This document shows positions 41,591 through 51,647 of a stretch of DNA of 64,000 nt, one piece after another (the first letter of the stretch is position 1; every line of letters begins with the position of its first letter). This DNA is from Parabacteroides johnsonii DSM 18315 (lineage in GTDB: Bacteria > Bacteroidota > Bacteroidia > Bacteroidales > Tannerellaceae), in contig NZ_CP102285.1 in assembly GCF_025151045.1 (NCBI RefSeq), forward strand, positions 1,550,001-1,614,000. Reading direction: 5' to 3'. A program made the position numbers and the translations under genes. The notes beneath the pieces are model-generated. The model was given only the letters and a program-made list of their open reading frames with translations, was not told the origin of the DNA and ran no database searches.

Positions 41591-44041
41591 TCAGTCGATC
41601 TTCAGTTTCATTATCGTAATCGAGTTCGGAGGAAAATTGTATACTCTGGGACCACTCAATGAGAAGGATATTTCTTTTGTCTTCGGTACGACCACATCAG
41701 GTTTGTCATAGGTGTTACGCGCTTCGGGATCTCCTGTGAGCTGAATAATCTCCGCCGTATTTTTGACACTGACACCTTGCAAGTTCAGTTCCGTTTTCTC
41801 TTCGTGCTGGGTCGTGTTGATCACTTTTAGTATAATCGTATGCGTTTCCTTATCCAGCGCTGCAGTGGAAACCAATGAAGGTATGCCGGGAAGTATCGTC
41901 TCATGGACCAGCGTATCATTCACGAAACAACCGATTTGTTCGCCTTTGCAAGCGATCTTCACATTATACCAACGATTGCTTTGGAAGGGATAAAGGACAG
42001 GTGTACGCAACGTGTCCCTCACTCCTCCCGCCTGGCGGTAGAACTCGACAGCACCAGAACCGATCGTCAATCCGATATAGTCATTCTGTTCTCCGGGCAA
42101 CCCGTTGTCACGCACACGGAATTGGATTTGTCCACTCCCCTTCGTCCTCCTGATATCCGCCGAGAAGGTGTAGTCATAGGCAGACGGATCACCTAAAAGA
42201 ATGTAGTTCCACCTGTTTGCAACCGGTATCAACGTACCCTGTCCAACTGTCCAGCCTCCGGTCATGACAGTCCCTTCCTTAACCGGCAAGTTATCTATTT
42301 TCACCTCCTTAAACTCATAGCTATTATCGAACATTTCGATACCGGCACGTCCGAAGATAACCTGGGGTTTCTGATAGGTGCGGACTTCAGTCTTTAACAC
42401 CTCGTCTCCCCTGTTGCTGCCAAACATTTGCAATAGATGGTAAGAAGGAGAAAGAGCGATTTGTTCACCGTCAAAAAAGATAGCCGGATAACGATCCATC
42501 TTGTATTTCGTATTCCCCAAAACCGGGGCATAAGCTAAACGCTTCACGATCTCCTGCCCGTTCTCTGCTCCTGCAAGAAAGCAAGCCTCCCCGATGGCAG
42601 CTCGTAAACTTCCGGGAGCAGCCCCGCCGGACAAGCTGAATTCTCCGATAAAGGCAGGAGGCATCCGGCGCGTATACCGTCCGGCAACAAAACGGTTGTG
42701 ATTAGAGATCAAAAATGATTCACTCGAATAAAAATGAGTATCCGACCATTCATTCCTGCTCTTTCCTCTTACGTCAGAACTACTTATCACCGTAATGTCC
42801 GGATAAGCCTCCTGGATCGCTTTTTTAAACAACTCGAAACGCTTGGTATATTCCAGTCCGTAATTTTCACTGCCGATCTCCACATACTTCAATCCGAAAG
42901 GTTCCGGATGTCCATGAGCAGCCCGCAAGGCTCCCATAACGGAATCGGCCGGTTCATTGGCATAAGCGATAGCGTCCAAGGCATCCTGTACCAATTTCCC
43001 CATCGCCGTTATATCTTCATAACGCGGACGGCGGCTTTGGTTGGTCACACCGCTATTAATGACATAGACTGGTTCGGCATCCAAATCTTCACACATCTGG
43101 AGATATTCATGATAGCCGACACCGTTTGTCGTACCGTATGCCCATACATTCCAAAAATGTTTACGTTCGGCAATATCTCCTACCGTCTCACGCCAAACCG
43201 GATAGGTCCCGGCCGTATATCCTTCTACAAAACTTCCGCCAGGGAAGCGAATGAACGCAGGCTTCAATGCAGCAATCAGCTCCATCAGTTCCGGACGCAA
43301 TCCGTTCGGACGGCCTTTCCATGTCTTTTGTGGAAGCAGGGAAACGACATCCAGCCAGAAAACAGCCGAGCTGTCAGTCGTTATCGCCAGCACGGATTTA
43401 TTCGTATTCGAGGTTGCAGTAAAAGTATGCCTGTACTTCCTCCATTCATAGGCTGGTGCCACCCGGAACACTTCGCTGAAGGTTGTCTCACCGGTAGAAT
43501 CGGCTAAAGTCAGGCTTACAGTTTTCGGAACCATAGAAGCGCCTTTCATATAAAAAGACAAATCATATTTCTCGCCTTTCCGAAGCGGTATCCCTCCATA
43601 TCCTTCGGCGATGACACCTCCTTTTCCCGACTCAGCCGAAGCGGACACCGAAACCAGCAGAGAACGCCGGTTCTTGTCATTAATCAATTCCTTAGTGTCA
43701 GGATACATATAAGACGTCGCAGAAAAGCGGCGCCACCCCGGCACCGAATCAGAACGTAAGAAGGGAATAACCCATCCATTCGGGGTAGTCAGAACCCGGC
43801 GGACAGGATCGTATGGGCAATTCAAGGGAGGAACTCCATCTTCAAAGCTCCGGTTTTGTATCAGTTCCGCATAAATACCGCCATCCACCGCATGGTTGAT
43901 TTCCTCAATGGTCAAACCATACAGTTCCTTATTCACAGGTATTGTCAAACCATCCCCCTCTACCAGAATAGAAGATGTTACAGGCATTTCCGGCTGACAC
44001 CCGGCTAATATGAGTGCTAAAAGAACCAAATTCACTTTCAT
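41591..44041 (-). CDS. GH51 alpha-L-arabinofuranosidase lipoprotein
   Basis: An 816-residue enzyme removing terminal arabinofuranose from arabinan or arabinoxylan. The lipobox LAGC gives Cys15. A carbohydrate-binding CBM4_9-like sandwich (about 95-235) interrupts the N-terminal part. The barrel (about 240-490) has the acid/base Glu392 in EIGSENYG (usually EIGNE) and the nucleophile Glu467 in FIGEFS. A concanavalin-like domain (about 600-715) precedes the GH51 C-terminal sandwich. The Ser in place of Asn before the acid/base is unusual but the Glu is intact. Its promoter-like box lies very close to the ATG (44046-44053). Confidence 0.87.
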   Translation of the reverse strand: MKVNLVLLALILAGCQPEMPVTSSILVEGDGLTIPVNKELYGLTIEEINHAVDGGIYAELIQNRSFEDGVPPLNCPYDPVRRVLTTPNGWVIPFLRSDSVPGWRRFSATSYMYPDTKELINDKNRRSLLVSVSASAESGKGGVIAEGYGGIPLRKGEKYDLSFYMKGASMVPKTVSLTLADSTGETTFSEVFRVAPAYEWRKYRHTFTATSNTNKSVLAITTDSSAVFWLDVVSLLPQKTWKGRPNGLRPELMELIAALKPAFIRFPGGSFVEGYTAGTYPVWRETVGDIAERKHFWNVWAYGTTNGVGYHEYLQMCEDLDAEPVYVINSGVTNQSRRPRYEDITAMGKLVQDALDAIAYANEPADSVMGALRAAHGHPEPFGLKYVEIGSENYGLEYTKRFELFKKAIQEAYPDITVISSSDVRGKSRNEWSDTHFYSSESFLISNHNRFVAGRYTRRMPPAFIGEFSLSGGAAPGSLRAAIGEACFLAGAENGQEIVKRLAYAPVLGNTKYKMDRYPAIFFDGEQIALSPSYHLLQMFGSNRGDEVLKTEVRTYQKPQVIFGRAGIEMFDNSYEFKEVKIDNLPVKEGTVMTGGWTVGQGTLIPVANRWNYILLGDPSAYDYTFSADIRRTKGSGQIQFRVRDNGLPGEQNDYIGLTIGSGAVEFYRQAGGVRDTLRTPVLYPFQSNRWYNVKIACKGEQIGCFVNDTLVHETILPGIPSLVSTAALDKETHTIILKVINTTQHEEKTELNLQGVSVKNTAEIIQLTGDPEARNTYDKPDVVVPKTKEISFSLSGPRVYNFPPNSITIMKLKID

Positions 44042-44045
44042 GGTG

Positions 44046-44053
44046 CAAACTTA
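44046..44053 (-). promoter_or_regulatory. Possible -7 box abutting GH51 start codon
   Basis: Minus strand TAAGTTTG ends only four bases before the ATG, which would put the transcript start at or next to the start codon. No TTG -33 box at N19. It may be fortuitous. Confidence 0.35.
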
Positions 44054-44190
44054 AAGAATAATTTCAATAAAAAGCCCCATCTCATCCTATATCAAGCGTT
44101 TTAGCTGTGTACACTTAATATATAAAAGAAATATTTTTCAGAAATGGAATTTATTTTAGGGAAAAAGACGATTATATCGACAGAATTAAA

Positions 44191-44198
44191 TACATTTG
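44191..44198 (+). promoter_or_regulatory. -7 box for receiver-kinase gene
   Basis: TACATTTG matches TAnnTTTG, 43 bases before the ATG at 44242. Confidence 0.62.
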
Positions 44199-44241
44199 TA
44201 TCATTGATAGTATTTGAATATCAAGAAAAGTACAGAATCGA

Positions 44242-45360
44242 ATGGAAAACTTAGCATCACAATATACTGTATTAGTGGTAGACGATGTGCCAACTAACGT
44301 TATGCTTGTGCAAGCGATACTGAAAAAAGAAGGTTATACGCTACTGACGACAGACAGCGGAGCTAAAGCGCTACGCATTGCCCAGGAAAGGCATCCCAAT
44401 CTTATTTTGCTCGATATTATGATGCCGGAGATGGACGGATATGAGGTACTGCAGCATTTGAAAAGCAATCCGGAGACCAACAACATTCCTGTCATTATCA
44501 TGTCAGCCTTGAGTGATATGCAAAGTATTGTAAAAGGTTATCAATTGGGGGCAACAGAATATGTAACAAAACCTTTTCAACGGGAAGAATTGGTGAAACG
44601 TGTCGCCCACCGTTACGAACTGTTCAGTATTAAACGTATCAAGCAGGAACTTGAAAACACGATTGAATCCCGCGACACGCTCTATTCCGTTATTGCACAC
44701 GATTTGCGCTCTCCACTCGGCTCTTTGAAGATGATGAATAATGCCATCCTGATGATGGTCGATAAGAATCAGGTTAGCGACGAGGTATACGAAATGCTTC
44801 AGATGATGAACAAGACATCGGAAGAGATATTCCAACTTCTCGACAACCTCTTGAAATGGGCGAAGAACCGCCTGAACAAACAGAACATTTACAGACAGCA
44901 AGTCGACATCAACAGCATAGTCAACAGCACTGCCGAGATATTTATTCCGATGGCTACCCAGAAAGGCATATCCATCACACTTGAAGGTCTGGATAAAGAA
45001 CTGATGGGATCGACAGATATCGATATGGTAAAGACAATCGTCCGCAATCTGGTTTCCAACGCAGTCAAGTTCAGCTACGAAAAAGGGGTGATTGCGGTAT
45101 CAACCAAAACAGACGGGGATTTTGTTGTTGTCAGTGTGAAAGATTCGGGTAAAGGGATCAAAAAGGAAGATCAAGGTAAGCTGCTGAAGCAAAACACTCA
45201 TTTTACTTCTTATGGGACGAATAACGAAAAGGGGTCCGGCTTGGGACTAATGCTGTGCAAAGACTTTATCGAACAGCTCGGCGGCAAGCTGTGGTTCGAT
45301 TCCGAAGAAGGGAAAGGCACCACCTTCTATTTCTCCTTGAAAGCGTTGAATCAAGAATAA
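44242..45360 (+). CDS. Receiver-histidine kinase fusion (cytoplasmic)
   Basis: A 372-residue signalling protein with an N-terminal receiver domain (8-125, phospho-acceptor Asp58 in LLDIMMPEMDG), a coiled linker, a HisKA domain with His153 in IAHDLRSPLG and an HATPase domain (about 255-370, DSGKGIKKED and GSGLGLMLC). It has no membrane segment or sensor domain, so the receiver is the input. The kinase activity is likely switched by phosphorylation from another kinase. No DNA-binding output or partner regulator is adjacent. It is a single gene with its own promoter and a terminator at 45380-45411. Confidence 0.9.
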   Translation: MENLASQYTVLVVDDVPTNVMLVQAILKKEGYTLLTTDSGAKALRIAQERHPNLILLDIMMPEMDGYEVLQHLKSNPETNNIPVIIMSALSDMQSIVKGYQLGATEYVTKPFQREELVKRVAHRYELFSIKRIKQELENTIESRDTLYSVIAHDLRSPLGSLKMMNNAILMMVDKNQVSDEVYEMLQMMNKTSEEIFQLLDNLLKWAKNRLNKQNIYRQQVDINSIVNSTAEIFIPMATQKGISITLEGLDKELMGSTDIDMVKTIVRNLVSNAVKFSYEKGVIAVSTKTDGDFVVVSVKDSGKGIKKEDQGKLLKQNTHFTSYGTNNEKGSGLGLMLCKDFIEQLGGKLWFDSEEGKGTTFYFSLKALNQE

Positions 45361-45379
45361 CAAAAATAGCATATATAAA

Positions 45380-45411
45380 GCAAAAGGAGGTGTGTCAAAA
45401 TCCCCTTTTGC
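45380..45411. terminator. Bidirectional terminator between convergent genes
   Basis: GCAAAAGG / CCTTTTGC stem with a loop containing GTGTGTCAAAA, placed between two convergent stop codons 61 bases apart. T/A runs lie inside and beside the stem on both strands. Confidence 0.65.
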
Positions 45412-45421
45412 TTCATATATA

Positions 45422-46180
45422 TTATCCGGTAATTGCTTTCCGGCTTCCTTTTTGGGGATATTTACGAAACAGACTCCACCATTTCAATTTTAATACACCA
45501 AACAGTGCCTCCCCGAAGATAGAGGAGTTCATCTTAGAAGTGCCTAATACACGGTTGATAAAGATAATGGGAACTTCCACAATTTTATAACCACACTTAT
45601 ACGCCGTAAACTTCATTTCTATCTGGAACGCATATCCTTTGAAATGAATACGGTCTAAATCAATCATCTCAAGCACCTCTCGACGATAGCATTTGAAACC
45701 GGCTGTCGTATCCTGTACTTTCATTCCGGTAACAAAACGGACATATACGGAAGCATAATAAGACATCAACACACGTCCTAATGGCCAGTTCACGACATTC
45801 ACACCGTTGCAGTAGCGAGAGCCGACTGCGACATCACCACCCTGTTCCGTACAAGCCGCATATAATTTAGGAAGATCATTCGGATTATGACTGAAGTCTG
45901 CATCCATTTCAAATATAAAATCATACTTATGCTCTATAGCCCACTTGAACCCACAAATATAAGCCGTACCCAAACCTAACTTACCTTTACGTTCCACCAT
46001 GAAAAGGCGTTCGGGGAACTCTTTTTGCAACCGTTTTACAATATCTGCCGTACCATCGGGCGATCCATCATCTATAATCAAAATATGAAATTCTTTCTCT
46101 AACCCAAATACAACCCGAATAATATTTTCTATATTCTCCTTCTCGTTATACGTGGGAATAATAACAATACTGTCTGACAT
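45422..46180 (-). CDS. Polyprenol monophosphomannose synthase-like glycosyltransferase (GT2)
   Basis: A 252-residue GT2 enzyme most similar to dolichol/polyprenol-phosphate mannosyltransferase. It opens with IVIIPTYNEKENIENII and has IDDGSPDGTAD and the metal-binding FEMDADFSH. The C-terminal part lacks extra membrane helices, as in the soluble DPM1 type. It would load mannose from GDP-mannose onto a lipid carrier at the inner face of the membrane for later protein or envelope glycosylation. The sugar is inferred from the family. Confidence 0.87.
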   Translation of the reverse strand: MSDSIVIIPTYNEKENIENIIRVVFGLEKEFHILIIDDGSPDGTADIVKRLQKEFPERLFMVERKGKLGLGTAYICGFKWAIEHKYDFIFEMDADFSHNPNDLPKLYAACTEQGGDVAVGSRYCNGVNVVNWPLGRVLMSYYASVYVRFVTGMKVQDTTAGFKCYRREVLEMIDLDRIHFKGYAFQIEMKFTAYKCGYKIVEVPIIFINRVLGTSKMNSSIFGEALFGVLKLKWWSLFRKYPQKGSRKAITG

Positions 46181-46201
46181 AATCCTTCTAAATTTGTAGG
46201 G

Positions 46202-46209
46202 CGAAGGTA
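46202..46209 (-). promoter_or_regulatory. Variant -7 box for glycosyltransferase gene
   Basis: Minus strand TACCTTCG, one base off TAnnTTTG, 21 bases before the ATG at 46180. Confidence 0.4.
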
Positions 46210-46262
46210 CATATTTTAATTGATTTAATACTACGCATATCTACTATTTTGAACAAAAACTC

Positions 46263-46270
46263 TACCTTTG
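46263..46270 (+). promoter_or_regulatory. -7 box for mfd and acyl-CoA synthetase
   Basis: TACCTTTG matches TAnnTTTG. It overlaps the in-frame TTG at 46268, so that codon cannot be in the transcript, which supports the later TTG at 46289 as start. Confidence 0.65.
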
Positions 46271-46288
46271 CGAAAAGAACATATCACA

Positions 46289-49200
46289 TTGGAGGTACAA
46301 GATTTACTTAGACAATATGCCGCCCATCCGCAAGTGGCAGCATTAAATACCCTGTTAAAAAGCAAAACGTCCCGCAATATATTTCTGAAAGGGCTGAACG
46401 GTTCAGGGGCCGCAATGACAATAGCTTCTCTTTTTTTTAAAAGAAGGGGGAGCTACGTGTGTGTGTTAAATGACTTGGAAGAAGCCGGCTACTTTTATCA
46501 TGACCTGGTGCAGCTCACCGGAGGCGACGGAATCTACTTCTTCCCCTCTGCCTACCGGCGTGCTATCAAATACGGACATGTAGACCCTGCCAACGAAATT
46601 CTGCGGACAGAAGTTCTCAGCACATTGCAAGATCCAACTGTTCCTTTCGTCATTGTCACCTATCCGGATGCATTGGCAGAAAAAGTGATCTCGCGGGAGG
46701 TCCTGAAAGAAAACACACTGAAGATCAGTGTCGGTGAGAAGTTGGACAATATGTTTGTTTCCGACGTACTGGACGAATACGGTTTTGAACAGGTAGATTA
46801 CGTTTATGAACCGGGACAGTATGCGATGCGTGGCAGTATCTTAGACGTGTTCTCGTTCTCGTATGAATTTCCCTATCGTATCGACTTCTTTGGAAACGAG
46901 GTAGAGACGATCCGTTCGTTCGATGTAGAGACACAGCTCTCCAAAGAAAAACTGGACAGTATCTATATCGTGCCCGAAATGACAAAAGGAAACCGGACCA
47001 ACTCGTCCCTGCTGGATTCACTGCCGTCCGAGACACTACTCGCCAGCAAAGATCTGGCATGGGTAAAAGAGCGTATCGGCAGTATCTGGAATGAAGAGCC
47101 GATCATCGGAGACGAAGAATCATTTGCCGACATCGAACAACTACGAGCCAAATTGATTACCGGAGAGGATTTTCTACGTACGGCACTTGGTTTCTGCCGG
47201 CTCCATTTCGGTACGCGGGTGACGGGAGTAGCCGATGCCACCCTGACTTTCTCAATGGAAGCACAACCAATTTATCATAAAAATTTTGATTTAGTAAGCG
47301 AATCTTTCCATAAATATTTAGAAAACGGCTATACATTATATATACTGAGCGATGTAGAAAAGCAAGCAACCCGTATCCGGGCCATCTTCGAAGATCGGGG
47401 AGACAATATACCTTTTACCTCTGTCAACAAAACTATACACGAAGGTTTTGCCGACGAGACTTTGCGTGTCTGTCTTTTCACGGATCACCAGTTGTTCGAC
47501 CGCTTCCACAAATTCAACCTCAAAAGCGACAAGGCAAGAAGCGGAAAGCTCTCTTTGTCGTTGAAGGAGTTGAACCAATTCACGACCGGTGACTATATCG
47601 TACATATCGATCATGGTGTCGGACAATTCGGCGGGCTGGTCCGTACCGAAGTGAACGGAAAAATGCAGGAAGCCATCAGGCTGATTTATCAGAACAACGA
47701 CATTATATTCGTCAGTATTCATTCTCTCCATAAACTGTCCAAATATAAAGGTAAGGACAGTGGAGAACCGCCCAAGCTGAGCAAGCTCGGAACAGGAGCC
47801 TGGGAGAAAATGAAGGAACGTACCAAGTCGAAAGTAAAAGATATCGCCCGCGACCTGATCCTCCTCTACTCCAAACGGAAACAGGAAAAAGGTTTCGCCT
47901 ACAGTCCGGACAGCTTCATGCAGCACGAACTGGAAGCCAGCTTCATCTACGAAGATACCCCGGACCAGATGAAAGCAACAGCCGATGTCAAAACCGACAT
48001 GGAGAACGACCGTCCGATGGACCGCCTGATCTGTGGAGACGTGGGCTTCGGAAAAACAGAGGTTGCCATCCGCGCCGCTTTCAAAGCTGTTTCGGACAAC
48101 AAGCAAGTTGCCGTACTGGTCCCGACTACGGTGTTAGCATTCCAGCATTATCAGACATTCTCTGAACGGTTGAAAGATTTTCCCTGCCGGATCGAATATA
48201 TCAGCCGGGCACGTACGGCTAAAGAGATAAGAGAAACCCTGAAAGACTTGAAGGAAGGAAAGATCAACATTATCATCGGTACCCATCGCATCGTCGGAAA
48301 AGATGTCACATTCAAAGATCTCGGCCTGCTGATTATTGACGAGGAGCAGAAATTCGGCGTATCCGTCAAAGAAAAACTGCGACAGCTGAAGGCCAACGTC
48401 GATACGCTCACCATGACTGCCACGCCAATTCCCCGTACCCTGCAATTCTCGCTGATGGGAGCCCGCGACTTGTCGAGCATCACGACTCCCCCGCCCAACC
48501 GCTACCCGGTTCAAACAGAGGTGGAACGTTTCAACCCGGACATCATCCGCGAAGCCATCAATTTCGAGATGAGCCGTAACGGACAGGTTTTTTTCATCAA
48601 CAACCGCATCCAGAATATTTATGAAATGGAGGCGCTTGTCAAACGCGAAGTGCCAGATGCCCGTATCGCCGTCGGCCACGGACAGATGGAGCCGGACAAG
48701 CTGGAAAAAATTATTCTGGATTTCGTCAATTACGAATACGACGTACTGATCGCTACGAGCATTGTAGAGAGTGGCATCGACGTGCCGAATGCAAATACGA
48801 TCATCATCAATAATGCACAACAGTTCGGATTGTCCGATCTGCATCAATTACGCGGCCGTGTCGGACGAAGTAACCGGAAGGCCTTCTGCTACCTCCTCTC
48901 TCCACCTCTGTCAAGCCTTACGCAGGAAGCACGCCGCCGTTTGCAGGCAATCGAGAATTTTTCAGAGCTGGGAAGCGGTATCCATATCGCCATGCAGGAC
49001 CTCGACATCCGGGGAGCTGGTAATATGTTAGGAGCTGAACAAAGCGGTTTCATCGCCGACTTGGGCTACGAAACATACCAGAAAATCCTGGAAGAAGCCG
49101 TTGACGAACTGAAAGCGGAAGAATTTGCCGACCTATATTCTGATGCCACCGAAAAGCGACCCGACACCGGTAGCGAATATGTCCGTGAAACCTATATCGA

Positions 49201-49648
49201 AAGTGATTTGGAACTGATGTTCCCGCCAACCTATATCCCGAATGATTCCGAGCGTGTTTCCCTCTATCGTGAATTGGACAAGATGGAGGAAGAACGTGAT
49301 ATCCTCGCTTTTACCGAACGTCTGAAAGACCGTTTCGGGAAAGTACCGAAAGAAGGGAAAGAGCTGATCCGTGTCGTTCGCCTTCGCCGTATGGCAAAGA
49401 CGTTGGGTATGGAAAAAGTCATTCTGAAAAAAGGACAGATGAGCATCTTTCTCGTCACCAATCCCGAAAGTCCTTATTATGAGAGCGAAGCTTTCGACAA
49501 ACTACTCGGCTTCATCCAAAAGCATCCGCGTGAATGCACACTTCGCGAACAAAACGGGAAACGCAGTATCGTGATCAAAAACGTACCGACAGTAGAAACG
49601 GCTTGCGGTTACTTAGATGAGATCGGGAAAGTACAAATACAAAAATAA
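46289..49648 (+). CDS. mfd: Transcription-repair coupling factor Mfd
   Basis: A protein of about 1119 residues that displaces stalled RNA polymerase and recruits UvrA to DNA lesions. The N-terminal UvrB-like region is followed by the RNAP-interaction domain (VDYVHIDHG-type segment GDYIVHIDHGVGQFGG), the RecG-like helicase motor (Walker A CGDVGFGKTEVA, DEEQ box IIDEEQKFGV, TATPIPRTL) and the C-terminal TRCF domain. There is no in-frame ATG near the start. The TTG at 46289 (TTG GAG GTA) is the best start, because the only earlier one sits in the promoter. It is followed after 7 bases by the acyl-CoA synthetase. Confidence 0.95.
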   Translation: MEVQDLLRQYAAHPQVAALNTLLKSKTSRNIFLKGLNGSGAAMTIASLFFKRRGSYVCVLNDLEEAGYFYHDLVQLTGGDGIYFFPSAYRRAIKYGHVDPANEILRTEVLSTLQDPTVPFVIVTYPDALAEKVISREVLKENTLKISVGEKLDNMFVSDVLDEYGFEQVDYVYEPGQYAMRGSILDVFSFSYEFPYRIDFFGNEVETIRSFDVETQLSKEKLDSIYIVPEMTKGNRTNSSLLDSLPSETLLASKDLAWVKERIGSIWNEEPIIGDEESFADIEQLRAKLITGEDFLRTALGFCRLHFGTRVTGVADATLTFSMEAQPIYHKNFDLVSESFHKYLENGYTLYILSDVEKQATRIRAIFEDRGDNIPFTSVNKTIHEGFADETLRVCLFTDHQLFDRFHKFNLKSDKARSGKLSLSLKELNQFTTGDYIVHIDHGVGQFGGLVRTEVNGKMQEAIRLIYQNNDIIFVSIHSLHKLSKYKGKDSGEPPKLSKLGTGAWEKMKERTKSKVKDIARDLILLYSKRKQEKGFAYSPDSFMQHELEASFIYEDTPDQMKATADVKTDMENDRPMDRLICGDVGFGKTEVAIRAAFKAVSDNKQVAVLVPTTVLAFQHYQTFSERLKDFPCRIEYISRARTAKEIRETLKDLKEGKINIIIGTHRIVGKDVTFKDLGLLIIDEEQKFGVSVKEKLRQLKANVDTLTMTATPIPRTLQFSLMGARDLSSITTPPPNRYPVQTEVERFNPDIIREAINFEMSRNGQVFFINNRIQNIYEMEALVKREVPDARIAVGHGQMEPDKLEKIILDFVNYEYDVLIATSIVESGIDVPNANTIIINNAQQFGLSDLHQLRGRVGRSNRKAFCYLLSPPLSSLTQEARRRLQAIENFSELGSGIHIAMQDLDIRGAGNMLGAEQSGFIADLGYETYQKILEEAVDELKAEEFADLYSDATEKRPDTGSEYVRETYIESDLELMFPPTYIPNDSERVSLYRELDKMEEERDILAFTERLKDRFGKVPKEGKELIRVVRLRRMAKTLGMEKVILKKGQMSIFLVTNPESPYYESEAFDKLLGFIQKHPRECTLREQNGKRSIVIKNVPTVETACGYLDEIGKVQIQK

Positions 49649-49655
49649 ATTAAAT

Positions 49656-51560
49656 ATGAAGAAGACAATTATAGACCTTTTCGAAAGTTCAGTAAGACGA
49701 TATCCTGATAACCCTTTCCTGTGGGAAAAAACCACGAATGCCTTCGAACCTACCACTTATAAGGAAGTTCAGCAACAAGTCTATACTGCCGGTGCCGGAC
49801 TAATCGCTCTCGGAGTGAAGAAGGGCGACAATATGGCACTCCTTTCGGAAGGCCGTAATGCATGGATCATCGGCGAACTGGCCATGTTCTACGCCGGCGC
49901 AACCAACGTCCCGCTATCCATCAAGCTCGAAGAAGCGAACGACCTGCTGTTCCGTCTTGTGCATGCCGATGTGAAATATATCCTGGTTTCCGGCAACCAG
50001 CTCAAAAAGATACGGTCTATCATGGACAAACTGCCTTTAGTAGAAAAAGTAATCGTGATAGACGAACTGCCGGAACATAAAGAAAAGGAAATATCATGGT
50101 CCGAAGTACTCCGGATGGGTAAAGAATATCTGGCATCTCATTCTCTGGAAGACTTCCTTGCCGTCGGACAATCCTTGCAGAATGGCGACTATGCAACGAT
50201 TACCTACACCTCAGGCACGACGGCCGACCCAAAAGGCGTCATCCTGACGCACCGTAACTACACGGCAAATGTGGAACAAGCCCTATCTTGTGTCGATATC
50301 GACGATACATGGCGCACATTAGTAATCCTCCCACTCGACCATTGTTTCGCGCATGTGGTCGGTTTCTATATCTTCATGTCGAAAGGAGCATCCGTAGCAA
50401 CCGTACAAGTCGGACGGACAGGGCTGGAAACATTAAAGAACATTCCGGTCAACATCAAAGAGTTCAAGCCTTACCTGATCCTGAGCGTCCCGGCACTGGC
50501 CAAGAACTTCAAAAAGAATATCGAACAGGGCATCCGTGCCCAAGGCAAGCATGTCACCCGTTTGTTCAACTTTGCCCTCAAAGTGGCCTACATCTATAAC
50601 GGAGACGGCGGAGAAGACAAGGGACGCGGCGCCCGGTTCCTGCTGAAACCGCTCGTGAGCCTGTTCGACCGCGTGCTTTTCACGAAAGTCCGCGAAAACT
50701 TCGGTGGACAATTGAAGTTCTTCATCGGTGGTGGTGCATTGCTCGATAAAGACCTGCAAAAATTCTACTACGCAATCGGACTTCCGATGTACCAAGGGTA
50801 CGGACTAAGCGAAGCGACTCCCGTAATTTCCACCAACGGCCCGCACCGGCATACCTTCGGCAGCAGCGGCGTGCTGGTTCGTCCGCTCGATTTGAAAATA
50901 TGCGATGCCGAGGGAAAAGAACTTCCGACAGGCGAAAAGGGAGAGATCGTCATACGGGGCGAGAATGTGATGGCCGGCTACTGGAAGAACCCGGTATCGA
51001 CTGCCGAAACCGTACGCAACGGATGGCTCTACACCGGGGATATGGGATATATGGGGCATGACGGCCTGCTCTACGTCCTCGGACGTTTCAAAAGCCTGCT
51101 GATCGGTAGTGACGGGGAGAAATACAGTCCGGAAGGGATCGAGGAGGCGCTCGTCGAACATTCTTCCTGCATCGACCAGCTGATCCTGTATAACAACCAA
51201 AGTCCCTATACCGTTGCCCTCGTCGTCCCTAACAAAGACCGGCTGAAAAAGCATCTGGCACATCAGCATCTTGATCTTTCATCCGATAAAGGTCGTGAAG
51301 AGGCAATCCGGATCATCCAATCCCAGATAGACCGTTTCCGTAAGGGAGGCGATCTGTCCGCCCTTTTCCCCGACCGCTGGCTGCCTACAGCCTTTGCTAT
51401 CCTGCCGGAACCATTCACCGAACAGAACGGCATGGTCAACAGCACGATGAAGATCGTCCGCGGGAAAGTAGAAAAAGCGTATGCCTCCCGCATCGACCAT
51501 CTCTACACGCCGGAAGGAAAGAATCCGCTTAATGAAGAGAATAAAAAGGCATTAGATTGA
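49656..51560 (+). CDS. Long-chain acyl-CoA synthetase (AMP-forming)
   Basis: A 634-residue adenylate-forming enzyme activating fatty acids to acyl-CoA. It has ITYTSGTTADPKGVILTHRN (P-loop), the YQGYGLSEATPVIS motif, the LYTGDMGYMGHDG region and the C-terminal lid (LIGSDGEKYSPEGIEE). The ATG at 49656 was chosen because the longer frame overlaps the mfd end. The gap to mfd is 7 bases, so they are co-transcribed without an obvious functional link. It is likely associated with the inner membrane face, as in FadD-type enzymes. Confidence 0.9.
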   Translation: MKKTIIDLFESSVRRYPDNPFLWEKTTNAFEPTTYKEVQQQVYTAGAGLIALGVKKGDNMALLSEGRNAWIIGELAMFYAGATNVPLSIKLEEANDLLFRLVHADVKYILVSGNQLKKIRSIMDKLPLVEKVIVIDELPEHKEKEISWSEVLRMGKEYLASHSLEDFLAVGQSLQNGDYATITYTSGTTADPKGVILTHRNYTANVEQALSCVDIDDTWRTLVILPLDHCFAHVVGFYIFMSKGASVATVQVGRTGLETLKNIPVNIKEFKPYLILSVPALAKNFKKNIEQGIRAQGKHVTRLFNFALKVAYIYNGDGGEDKGRGARFLLKPLVSLFDRVLFTKVRENFGGQLKFFIGGGALLDKDLQKFYYAIGLPMYQGYGLSEATPVISTNGPHRHTFGSSGVLVRPLDLKICDAEGKELPTGEKGEIVIRGENVMAGYWKNPVSTAETVRNGWLYTGDMGYMGHDGLLYVLGRFKSLLIGSDGEKYSPEGIEEALVEHSSCIDQLILYNNQSPYTVALVVPNKDRLKKHLAHQHLDLSSDKGREEAIRIIQSQIDRFRKGGDLSALFPDRWLPTAFAILPEPFTEQNGMVNSTMKIVRGKVEKAYASRIDHLYTPEGKNPLNEENKKALD

Positions 51561-51647
51561 CAAAAACACAATTTCATTTGTTATTGTTAGGATAACAACC
51601 CAATATGGTTCACAAATCGCCATATCACGCCATTAAACTAAATAATT

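Noticed and set aside
47336-48847. Two long minus-strand frames inside mfd
   Set aside because: They are antisense to conserved helicase motifs; codon-bias shadows.
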